DNA of 12,820 bases, taken from assembly GCA_937899245.1 (NCBI GenBank), contig CALDKB010000024.1:1-12820 (forward strand), written 5' to 3'. Below, in pieces: positions 1 to 5,130 of this stretch. The notes below the pieces were generated by a model that ran no database searches, was not told the DNA's origin, and saw only the letters and a program-made list of their open reading frames with translations. The number at the start of each line of letters is the position of its first letter. The first letter of the stretch is position 1. The DNA is from an uncultured Bacteroidales bacterium (GTDB lineage Bacteria; Bacteroidota; Bacteroidia; Bacteroidales; ML635J-15). The position numbers were made by a program, and so were the translations under genes.

Positions 1-294
1 CTTGGGCGTTTCAGTCACCGTCTTGAAGGCCAGGACCTTGTTTTCGATGTGTTCACGAAACTGGCGTGTAATCGGCTGGCAGATGTATCTGAGTTCTTCG
101 CCATTGTAGGACGGATCGTTGGGGTAGCCCACGTACAGACCGTTCTCGCCGTCCATCACACGAAGGCCGCGAATCAACATCTGATCGTTAAGGACAACTG
201 TTGCAAGCCCTTTGATGTGGTTAAGTCCTTGGCACGGATAGACCTTGACGTCAGTTACGGTCAGGCATTCAAAGTTCATTTCGTTGTCGTTCAT
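1..294 (-). CDS. SpoVG-family protein, 3' end cut by window edge
   Basis: Ninety-eight codons are open from an ATG at 294 to the left edge with no stop, so the C-terminus lies outside the window. The start has a good ribosome site (AAAAAAGGA, about 7 nt upstream). The protein reads MNDNEMNFECLTVTDVKVYP, then a strand-rich core containing GLATVVLNDQMLIRGLRVMD and ENGLYVGYP, then RYICQPITRQFREHIENKV. This matches the SpoVG layout: an N-terminal V-T-D-V-x-V-x-P strand, a central I-R-x-L-x-V-x-x-G-x-N-G-L-x-V segment, and a late helix after an HPI-like turn. SpoVG proteins are small nucleic-acid-binding regulators, common in Firmicutes and spirochaetes and carried by many phages. It is the last gene seen of the leftward early transcript, directly after the structured non-coding RNA; the spacing suggests that RNA is its leader or its upstream neighbour in the same transcript. 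The family call is fairly secure; its role here is unknown. Confidence 0.8.
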   Translation of the reverse strand, partial: MNDNEMNFECLTVTDVKVYPCQGLNHIKGLATVVLNDQMLIRGLRVMDGENGLYVGYPNDPSYNGEELRYICQPITRQFREHIENKVLAFKTVTETPK

Positions 295-387
295 TCTGTT
301 TCCTTTTTTAAAATTTGGTCCGTTTCGCTGTGATGGAGGACCGGTCCATCGTGGTAGTTGCCTTCAGCTGTGCAGACCTGTTCTAAT

Positions 388-412
388 ATTCCAGATGCAA
401 CCCTTGCGGGCT
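388..412 (-). repeat. Copy B of a 25-nt RNA repeat motif
   Basis: On the plus strand this reads attccagatgc followed by aacccttgcgggct. It matches 477-501 at 23 of 25 positions, with exactly 89 bp between the copies. On the minus strand it forms a CCC-GCAA-GGG hairpin followed by GCATCTGGAAT. Confidence 0.9.
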
Positions 413-476
413 TAGCGTAGTTCACCGTGGCCTCGCGGTTCACGGCAGGTTTGCAGTTTTTTGGCGGATGTTGGCG

Positions 477-501
477 ATTCCAGATGCGACCCTTTCGGGC
501 T
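477..501 (-). repeat. Copy A of a 25-nt RNA repeat motif
   Basis: Partner of 388-412. On the minus strand it forms a CCC-GAAA-GGG hairpin followed by the same 11-nt GCATCTGGAAT. The tetraloop differs from the other copy yet stays GNRA. Confidence 0.9.
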
Positions 502-628
502 GTCGAAGTTCTCCTCATCCTTACGGGTAGAGGCATCCGCCAGGCTGTCGAGTGCCTAAACTTTTTCCCTGTCGCCAGAACCGTAGGGAAGCGGCCAAAT
601 CTATTACTTTGTTGAGTCTGGACTTGTT

Positions 629-645
629 GCCACGTAACGTGTGGC
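629..645 (-). other. RNA hairpin with loop ACGTTAC
   Basis: On the minus strand GCCAC (645-641) pairs with GTGGC (633-629) around the 7-nt loop ACGTTAC. The same loop on a different stem occurs at 4043-4061, just upstream of tRNA-Arg. It lies 5' of the main structured RNA and may belong to it. Confidence 0.55.
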
Positions 646-659
646 GACGGAGCTACTTG

Positions 660-962
660 TTAGTCTTGGGGAGGGTTATTAAGATCGCTCATGAACGTTT
701 GACCCTTTTGATGGTGATCGGTGCTGAAGGAATCGAACCTCCCATGGCGTTTGTGTATGAACCATGGCGTTTGTGGAGTCTGTTCGTTGTGTTGTGCCAT
801 GCCGCTTGCACCGTGGTGCCTCCGAGGAGGCTGTGTAAATAATGGAGTGAAGTAAAGAAACTTCATGCTTTGTTCGTCCAGACGTTCTTCCGCTATACTG
901 GCCCAGGTTACTATCCCTGGGAGGTCCTTTTCCGTTTTTATTTTTCCCTCACTTATAGGCAT
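660..962 (-). CDS. Doubtful 100-aa open reading frame
   Basis: An ATG at 962 is preceded by a good ribosome site (AAGAGGAGA, about 7 nt), 18 nt after the 3' end of the tRNA-like gene. The first 45 or so residues (beginning MPISEGKIKTEKDLPGIVTW) look protein-like. The rest is rich in His, Gln and Pro and runs through a tRNA-like element and a 20-bp duplication that is not a multiple of three, which argues against coding there. It could be a real small protein, a decayed gene, or chance. No family is recognised. Confidence 0.3.
   Translation of the reverse strand: MPISEGKIKTEKDLPGIVTWASIAEERLDEQSMKFLYFTPLFTQPPRRHHGASGMAQHNEQTPQTPWFIHKRHGRFDSFSTDHHQKGQTFMSDLNNPPQD
718..813 (-). pseudogene. Degenerate tRNA-like element with internal duplication
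   Basis: On the minus strand CGGTGC (813-808) can pair with GCACCG (724-719) as an acceptor stem. A T-arm follows the classic pattern: GGAGG, loop TTCGATT, CCTTC (742-726; one G-U pair). The discriminator would be A at 718. A D-loop-like AAGCGG is present, but no anticodon arm can be folded. A 14-nt unit (CCATGGCGTTTGTG on the plus strand) occurs twice with a 20-nt period (743-756 and 763-776). Removing one 20-nt unit gives about 76 nt, a normal tRNA length. This suggests a tRNA wrecked by a short tandem duplication, or a tRNA mimic within the larger RNA. The open frame 660-962 crosses it. Confidence 0.35.
743..776. repeat. 14-bp direct duplication, 20-bp period
   Basis: CCATGGCGTTTGTG is present at 743-756 and again at 763-776, separated by TATGAA. 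It lies inside the tRNA-like element at 718-813. Confidence 0.95.
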
Positions 963-980
963 CGGGATTCTCCTCTTAAC

Positions 981-1086
981 TCATGCGGCTGGACTCGAAC
1001 CAGCGTGACGGACTTCTGTCCCGGAGGTCTGCCGTCGTTCCGCCATAGGGAACCTTTAGGCGCTCTACCAACTGAGCTACGCATGG
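981..1086 (-). tRNA. tRNA-like gene with enlarged anticodon domain
   Basis: The minus strand carries a 7-nt acceptor CCATGCG (1086-1080) pairing with CGCATGA (987-981) except for a C1-A72 mismatch, a perfect D-arm (TAGCTCAGTTGGTAGAGC) and a perfect T-arm (GCTGG, loop TTCGAGT, CCAGC). Total length is 106 nt, about 30 more than a normal tRNA, and the extra bases all lie between the D-arm and the T-arm. No standard anticodon stem fits directly after the D-arm. The best fold is an 8-nt linker, then GTTCC-CTATGGC-GGAAC (5-bp stem, 7-nt loop with the conserved T33, which would read anticodon ATG), then a long extra arm closed by GACGG/CCGTC. No CCA is encoded. The gene is clearly tRNA-derived, but whether it is a working tRNA, a pseudogene or a mimic cannot be told. 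Confidence 0.65.
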
Positions 1087-1094
1087 GATTCTTT

Positions 1095-1230
1095 AGCCGT
1101 CGCCGGAGCCGTCGCCGGAGCCGGAGCCGGAGCCGGAGCCGTCGCCGGAGCCGGAGCCGTCGCCGGAGCCGTAGCCGGAGCCGTAGCCGGAGCCGTAGCC
1201 GTAGCCGTAGCCGGAGCCGGAGCCGTAGCC
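1095..1230. repeat. Tandem array of 22 hexanucleotides (A/C)GCCG(G/T)
   Basis: Twenty-two uninterrupted 6-bp units run from 1095 to 1226, followed by a partial unit. Only three unit forms occur: AGCCGG, AGCCGT and CGCCGG. Variation is confined to the first and last positions. The array fills the space between the tRNA-like gene and the stop of the DUF6948-type gene. All frames through it stay open because the units contain no stop, which creates spurious open frames (Ser-Arg on plus, Ala-Pro-Thr and Gly-Tyr-Ser on minus). Confidence 0.95.
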
Positions 1231-1246
1231 AGTCGGTCTGATTGAG

Positions 1247-1630
1247 TTAATTCTGCCCACGGACCTTCGCCTCCACGATGCTTTCCATGGCCGCTTGGGT
1301 GCAGGGGATGACCTCGTACACGTCGCCTAGCCAGATTTCCGGAAGGACGTTGGGGAGTTCGCAGTCTTCGTGGATGCCGTGCTTGGCGACGGCGGAGAGG
1401 CTGATACCTTCCTTGGCCTTCCAGGACCAAAGGCGGCGAGAGCTAACGAGGGTTACGTGGTTCCCGTCCTGATTTTTCAAGTAACCGGCGTGGACCCCGC
1501 AATAGTAGCCACGGCAGATTACGAAGGGCAGACCTTCAGTGTCTGCGGCGTTGAAGACGGGTTCTGTTGCGATGGCGGACTTCTTGACGTATGTCTCGCC
1601 GTTGATCTCGATTTCGTTTTCGTTGTTCAT
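1247..1630 (-). CDS. DUF6948-type small phage protein
   Basis: A 127-aa protein starting at an ATG with AGGA 8 nt upstream. The middle contains FVICRGYYCGVHAGYL, then a stretch ending VTLVSSRRLWSWKAKEG, then ISLSAVAKHGIHEDCELP and VYEVIPCTQAAMESI. The run 'R-x-Y-x-x-G-V-x-A-G-x-L ... R-R-L-W-x-W ... L-S-x-x-A ... I-x-x-C-x-x-P' is the pattern of the DUF6948 family, found mainly in phages and prophages and of unknown function. The length is typical. It sits in the leftward operon, downstream of a helical hypothetical gene and upstream of the hexamer array and tRNA-like elements. The family is recalled from its sequence pattern and not searched. Confidence 0.75.
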   Translation of the reverse strand: MNNENEIEINGETYVKKSAIATEPVFNAADTEGLPFVICRGYYCGVHAGYLKNQDGNHVTLVSSRRLWSWKAKEGISLSAVAKHGIHEDCELPNVLPEIWLGDVYEVIPCTQAAMESIVEAKVRGQN

Positions 1631-1685
1631 ATTGTTGTCCTATTTTACTTTGTTGTTTTCTTTTATTTGGTTGATTATTGTTGTT

Positions 1686-2060
1686 TTAGTTTTTAAATCC
1701 GTTTACAGCGTCTTCCGCCTGAATAAGTTCATAGATTGTCTTGTAGTAACGCAGCATTACTTGACTCATTATGCTTGCAAGTTGATCCTTGCTGTATCCG
1801 TAGGCTTTATCGCAAAGCATATCCGCTTGTTCAATCGAGAAGTGGACGAGAAATCCGAGAACGTTCTTTTCTGTGATTGGCACTCCAATACTTTTGGCAT
1901 TTTCGATGGAGGCTCTCAAAGACTTCTTCGCTCCTTCGTCAGCCTTATCGAACATCTCTTTAATTTCAGGTGCGTCCGCCATTTTCTGAATAATTTCGGC
2001 ATATTCTTGAGGATTGATTTCTTCTGGTTTTAAGTTGATTTTGACTCGTTTTCCATTCAT
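1686..2060 (-). CDS. Hypothetical helical protein, 124 aa
   Basis: The ATG at 2060 has AAGGA about 6 nt upstream. The protein starts MNGKRVKINLKPEEINPQEY and is predicted almost all-helical, with no Cys motif, signal peptide or membrane segment (a short hydrophobic GFLVHF segment is too brief). A basic, strand-like first ten residues precede repeated acidic helices. It reads like the small accessory proteins of phage early operons. No family is recognised. It lies between the DUF6948-type gene and the 83-aa gene, with short gaps and the same strand, so it is probably co-transcribed. Confidence 0.6.
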   Translation of the reverse strand: MNGKRVKINLKPEEINPQEYAEIIQKMADAPEIKEMFDKADEGAKKSLRASIENAKSIGVPITEKNVLGFLVHFSIEQADMLCDKAYGYSKDQLASIMSQVMLRYYKTIYELIQAEDAVNGFKN

Positions 2061-2127
2061 TGTTGATCCTTATTTTGGGAAAAAAGTGCAATCGTTCGCT
2101 AAAGTTGGTGGTTAGGAGGTAAACTTT

Positions 2128-2379
2128 CTAACCCGGCTTCCGCGCTGTCACCTGGTCGAAGTACATCTTTTCCACGATTTCGCACGGGTTGACTATTACG
2201 TTGTATTCGGCGTCGGTCAGCTCTACGGAGTGGTTATCCATGATGTTCTTCAGGCGCTTGCGGATTTCCATGGAGAACCTTCTCGTGGATTCCTTGGCTT
2301 TCGCCTTCGCAAGCTTCGCCTGTAGTTTCTTTATCTGTTCCTCGATCTGTGCACTGCTGAGACTTGCTCCTCTAGCCAT
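2128..2379 (-). CDS. Hypothetical 83-aa coiled-coil protein
   Basis: The start ATG lies 2 nt after the stop of the ParB-like gene, and its strong ribosome site (GAGGAGGAA) is embedded in the last codons of that gene, which suggests translational coupling. Residues 8-33 form a Lys/Ala/Glu-rich helix (SSAQIEEQIKKLQAKLAKAK) likely to be coiled coil. The second half includes FSMEIRKRLKNIMDNHSVEL and ends in a short basic tail. The coupling suggests it works with the ParB-like protein, but this is inference. No family is recognised. Confidence 0.65.
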   Translation of the reverse strand: MARGASLSSAQIEEQIKKLQAKLAKAKAKESTRRFSMEIRKRLKNIMDNHSVELTDAEYNVIVNPCEIVEKMYFDQVTARKPG

Positions 2380-2381
2380 GA

Positions 2382-3584
2382 TTATTCCTCCTCTTCCTCG
2401 GTTTCGGGTTCAGGTTCTTCTTCAATCTGCCGGCGGGCTTCGGCTTCATACCAGGAACGTTCCTTGAGGTCAAAGAAGGCGCGTTCGACTTCAGACTTGT
2501 AGATGACGCCGTCGTAATCGGTGAGGATGTCTACGATCTTTGCAACGATGTAGTCGCGCTGGGAATCACCATTGGCGGTAGGTTCATCGATGTTGGCTAC
2601 GGCTCCTTCGTCGTATTCTTTATCGGCGTCTGCCGTACTGCTTTCGCCGAATGTTTCGTTGTCGTAGCACTCGGTATTCAGTGTGTCGAATATGAGGGCT
2701 ATGGCGTTCGAATTAATACTGTCTACGATGTTCTGGACGCGCTCCTTAAAGTCAGCCTTTTCCAGTTCATTTTTGCGCTGACGTACCTTGCTGTTCAGTT
2801 CGCGTTCTGCGCGTTCCTCTTCCTTGGCTTCCTCTTCTTCGGGGTCTTCGGAGCGCTTCCAGCGGAAAACCACCTCTCCGTCCTTCTTGACGTAGAACCA
2901 GAGATGTCCACCGCTTTCCTTGATGCGTTCAACGACTTCCACGTCGCTTTCGCTCATTTTGTCCGGATCAATGAAACTGTAGGAATGGATGAAATCCCAA
3001 TCGTAATTGCCTTCCCATTGGATGTAGCCGTTCTTCTTCAGTTCGGCGACCTTGCCTTCAATGAACTTGTCCAGATTATTCTGATAGCATTCGCCGTCCT
3101 GGCAGTAACTGTCGGTTACGTCGCCGAAAATGTCCTGTTGGGTGATGGTCTGCTTGTCGCATCCCTTGCAGATTTTCTTTGTGTTGAAGGGTGCCTTGGA
3201 GAGGTTCTTCTTCTCGTTCATGATACGAGTTTTCAGGTCTTCCGGATGTGTGTAGCGGCACTGATTGGCGAACTTCTTGACTTCATCATCGTTGCTGCAC
3301 ATGGTCAGCACTTCTGCGTGGGCCAGGGTGATTTCGCCTTCGTCTACCATTTTCATGATGTCTTCGCCAAGCTCCGCCATCTTCAGGCGACCCATTGCCC
3401 AGCGGACGGTGTGGCCGAAGGTGGTCGCCACGGACCGGATGTCCTTTCCTCCGTCAACCATTTTCTTGATGGCGCGGCATTCGTCAGCGGGACTCATTTC
3501 CTTCCTGATGATGTTCTCAGCCGCGGCTACGCTGTAGAGTTCGTTCGGATCGTCGCTGTAGTTGATGATGCAGTTTACTTCCAT
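2382..3584 (-). CDS. ParB/KorB-like HTH protein without the ParB N-terminal domain
   Basis: About 400 aa. The ATG at 3584 is preferred because GGAGA lies 7-8 nt upstream; an ATG five codons earlier (3599) has no ribosome site. Residues 30-95 match the ParB/Spo0J helix-turn-helix core: MSPADECRAIKKMVDGGKDI, then SVATTFGHTVRWAMGRLKMA, then EGEITLAHAEVL. After it comes a four-Cys knuckle, CKGC (139-142) and CQDGEC (161-166) around an F-G-D-V segment, which is typical of phage and plasmid ParB-like proteins. The C-terminus is charged, with an acidic tail. The usual N-terminal ParB/Srx nucleotidase domain with its GxxR motif is missing: only about 25 residues precede the HTH core. A role as a DNA-binding partition, silencing or transcription factor is plausible. 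It sits directly downstream of a tRNA in the leftward operon. Confidence 0.8.
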   Translation of the reverse strand: MEVNCIINYSDDPNELYSVAAAENIIRKEMSPADECRAIKKMVDGGKDIRSVATTFGHTVRWAMGRLKMAELGEDIMKMVDEGEITLAHAEVLTMCSNDDEVKKFANQCRYTHPEDLKTRIMNEKKNLSKAPFNTKKICKGCDKQTITQQDIFGDVTDSYCQDGECYQNNLDKFIEGKVAELKKNGYIQWEGNYDWDFIHSYSFIDPDKMSESDVEVVERIKESGGHLWFYVKKDGEVVFRWKRSEDPEEEEAKEEERAERELNSKVRQRKNELEKADFKERVQNIVDSINSNAIALIFDTLNTECYDNETFGESSTADADKEYDEGAVANIDEPTANGDSQRDYIVAKIVDILTDYDGVIYKSEVERAFFDLKERSWYEAEARRQIEEEPEPETEEEEE

Positions 3585-3619
3585 TGTGTTGCTCTCCATT
3601 GTGTGTTTGTTTTGTCCTA

Positions 3620-3692
3620 TCCACCTGTCAGGACTTGAACCTGAAACCTTGAGGTTATGAGTCTCCCGCTCTCACCATTGAGCTACAGGTGG
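3620..3692 (-). tRNA. tRNA with CAU anticodon (Met or Ile2)
   Basis: A full 73-nt cloverleaf on the minus strand. The acceptor CCACCTG/CAGGTGG pairs 7 of 7, the D-arm is GCTC/GAGC with loop AATGGTGA, the anticodon loop is CTCATAA, the variable loop is AGGTT, and the T-arm TCAGG/CCTGA has loop TTCAAGT. The discriminator is A; no CCA is encoded. The anticodon stem is weak: two of five positions (27-43 and 31-39) do not pair. Whether it is elongator Met or the lysidine-modified Ile2 type cannot be told by eye. Confidence 0.88.
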
Positions 3693-3704
3693 TATGTAAT
3701 TGGC

Positions 3705-3938
3705 TCAGTTCTGGTATTTGTACCCGAGCCATTCAAGGTACTTGTCTATTGGGATGAACAGCTTCTTCCTTCCTTTCACAACCCGGTATACTACCGGGAA
3801 GTCCAGACGGTCATGCATCGACTCCTCGGCCCACCTGCTAATGGTGCTTCTGTGGTACTTGGTCTTGAGAGAAGCCCCGCCGGTTGTCCAGCACTTGATT
3901 CCGTCTATGTCATATACCCTTGCATCTTTCTTCTTCAT
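3705..3938 (-). CDS. Excisionase/AlpA-like DNA-binding protein, 77 aa
   Basis: The ATG at 3938 has AGGGGA about 10 nt upstream. The order of elements resembles the winged-helix excisionase/AlpA/MerR-type fold: an N-terminal strand, a helix segment HRSTISRWAEE, then VVYRVVKGRKKLFIPIDKYL, where a basic wing (KGRKKLFIP) is followed by a final helix ending EWLG. Such proteins bind DNA to direct excision or act as small regulators. It lies between two tRNAs, and all three are in the leftward direction. A second protein of the same general type is encoded at 9125-9421. Fold assignment is by pattern only. Confidence 0.6.
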   Translation of the reverse strand: MKKKDARVYDIDGIKCWTTGGASLKTKYHRSTISRWAEESMHDRLDFPVVYRVVKGRKKLFIPIDKYLEWLGYKYQN

Positions 3939-3966
3939 GTTGTGAAAATCCCCTGTATCTTCTTAT

Positions 3967-4039
3967 TGCCCGCAGGCCGACTCGAACGGCCGTCCAGTCC
4001 TTAGGAGTGACTTGTTCTATCCAACTGAACTATGCTGGC
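3967..4039 (-). tRNA. tRNA-Arg (CCU anticodon)
   Basis: A complete 73-nt cloverleaf. The acceptor GCCAGCA/TGCGGGC has one A-G mismatch; the D-arm is GTTC/GAAC; the anticodon arm AGTCA-CTCCTAA-GGACT has a top mismatch; the variable loop has 4 nt; the T-arm is GGCCG/CGGCC with loop TTCGAGT. Anticodon CCU reads AGG, an Arg codon that is rare in many bacteria but is used repeatedly by genes in this window. No CCA is encoded. Confidence 0.9.
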
Positions 4040-4042
4040 GTG

Positions 4043-4061
4043 CGGTCCGTAACGTGGACCG
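4043..4061 (-). other. Hairpin with loop ACGTTAC upstream of tRNA-Arg
   Basis: On the minus strand CGGTCC (4061-4056) pairs with GGACCG (4048-4043) around loop ACGTTAC. It starts 18 nt after the stop of the annealing-protein gene and ends 3 nt before the tRNA. It may protect the mRNA 3' end or guide processing. The loop is identical to that at 629-645. Confidence 0.6.
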
Positions 4062-4078
4062 GTCGACTTTGAGTATTA

Positions 4079-5104
4079 CTACTTGTTGGCTTCATCTGCC
4101 TTGGGAGCATTTGCGGCGGTAGCCGATGTTGTAGTCTCTGCTGCATCATCCTTTTTTGCAGATGACGACTTCTTCTTTCTCTCCGCATTCTCGAGGGCGT
4201 CAAGTTCCCTCTTGTTGTTGAGTACGGCATTCCATGTCGTCTCTCCGTCGTCGATGGTCTTGTAGATCATTCGGAGGGTGTTGAGTTCTGCGGGGGATGC
4301 CGTGGAGAGGTCGTGACCGAGGTATTCCTTGAGTCCGTCTACCTGGACTCCTATCTTGCCGAAGCTGTCGATGATGTTGTTCTTGACCTGGTCGGGATTC
4401 TGGAACGCATCCTTCTTGAGGGTGTCCTTTACCCAGAACTCGGCCTCGTCCATGATGTCTCCAGGTATGAGTCGCAGACCGATTGTACGTACGGCCTTGG
4501 AGATGAGGGCGTTCTGCTTGTTGAGGATGTCGTCGTCTGTTGCACGGAGTACGTACACGGGCTTTCCGTAGGAGTTAGTCCTGATTCGGAGAGGCTTCTC
4601 TCCCTGTGGGCAGGATGAACGTTCAACGGTCTTGGTGATTGTCACGTCCTGTGAGTAGTAGGTGTTGGTCTCGAGGTCGGAGCAAGCCACACGGACTACA
4701 CGGCGGTTCTCGTCTTCCGCGATAGTCATTGTCTCTGTGAGGATGTTCGTCATGGCGCGGAGTGCAGCCTCGACGAAGCGGATTGAGGGGCCTTCTATGC
4801 CAGTCTTACCGACAGGCTTGTGGTAGAGTGCCACCCTTGCGAAGGAACTGCGCTTGGCGTCCTTGAGAAGCTTCTGACGTACAACGTCAAGATCGCGGGG
4901 ACGTGCCATAGCCATCATGTAGCGAGCCTCTACGATTGCCTTCTGCTGCGTCGCCATGGCAAGTGCGTTGTTCTCGCTGGCACTCATGGCGAGCGCACCG
5001 CCAAAGTTCGCGCTTGCGCCCATGGGAGCCATGTCATTAACATTATCGTTACCCATGCCTAACACGGGGTTGTTGGAGTCGGGGATGATTACGTTGTTGC
5101 TCAT
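4079..5104 (-). CDS. Probable phage ssDNA-annealing/recombination protein
   Basis: A 341-aa protein starting at an ATG with AAGGA about 11 nt upstream. Its conserved-looking blocks are FARVALYHKPVGK (88-100), IEGPSIRFVEAALRAMTNI (103-121), and a late block around 197-220 (NALISKAVRTIGLRLIPGDI). This is the pattern of a phage protein family that accompanies exonuclease genes and is thought to act as a RecT/Erf-like annealing or ssDNA-handling partner. The first 50 residues are low-complexity, and the last 35 are Ala/Lys/Thr-rich and probably disordered. The strongest support is position: it follows the YqaJ-type exonuclease by 26 nt, the layout of Red/RecET systems. The annealing role is inferred, not shown. 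Confidence 0.65.
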   Translation of the reverse strand: MSNNVIIPDSNNPVLGMGNDNVNDMAPMGASANFGGALAMSASENNALAMATQQKAIVEARYMMAMARPRDLDVVRQKLLKDAKRSSFARVALYHKPVGKTGIEGPSIRFVEAALRAMTNILTETMTIAEDENRRVVRVACSDLETNTYYSQDVTITKTVERSSCPQGEKPLRIRTNSYGKPVYVLRATDDDILNKQNALISKAVRTIGLRLIPGDIMDEAEFWVKDTLKKDAFQNPDQVKNNIIDSFGKIGVQVDGLKEYLGHDLSTASPAELNTLRMIYKTIDDGETTWNAVLNNKRELDALENAERKKKSSSAKKDDAAETTTSATAANAPKADEANK

Positions 5105-5130
5105 TTTTATTTTCGTCCTTGATGATTGTT

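Larger units (their letters stand above)
313..600 (-). ncRNA. Structured non-coding RNA with duplicated three-way-junction domain
   Basis: No convincing reading frame covers this stretch, but the minus strand folds extensively. A closing helix pairs ATTTGGCCG (600-592) with CGGACCAAAT (322-313): 9 bp with one bulged A. Inside, in order, are hairpin TTCCCT/AGGGAA (590-585 with 570-565); junction domain A, closed by a perfect 9-bp helix (542-534 with 470-462); the linker AAAAAC; junction domain B, closed by a 10-bp helix with one mismatch (455-446 with 380-371); and hairpin GATGGA/TCCATC (350-345 with 337-332). Each junction domain has two hairpins capped by GNRA loops (GTAA and GAAA in A, GCGA and GCAA in B) and a GCATCTGGAAT segment. 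GNRA loops occur only on the minus strand, which sets the strand. True ends are not known and the RNA may extend toward 850. No tail typical of an intrinsic terminator is seen. Class unassigned. Confidence 0.75.

Noticed and set aside
313..600. Group I or group II intron, RNase P RNA or tmRNA
   Set aside because: I see no group II domain V-like hairpin, no group I core pattern or split exon, no RNase P consensus and no tmRNA tag frame; the two repeated junction modules fit none of these.
1095..1230. CRISPR-like array
   Set aside because: The repeat unit is 6 bp with no spacers; it is a simple tandem repeat.
870..1241. Plus-strand open frame ending in a Ser-Arg repeat protein
   Set aside because: The repeat comes from the hexamer array, which has no stop in any frame; the rest of the frame runs antisense through the tRNA-like gene, and no ribosome site is seen.
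1077..1430. Minus-strand open frame ending in an Ala-Pro-Thr repeat
   Set aside because: It overlaps the DUF6948-type gene out of frame and the tRNA-like gene; the repeat is a by-product of the hexamer array.
2904..3638. Long plus-strand frame of 244 aa
   Set aside because: It is antisense to the ParB-like gene, whose HTH and Cys motifs are clear, and it also crosses a tRNA.
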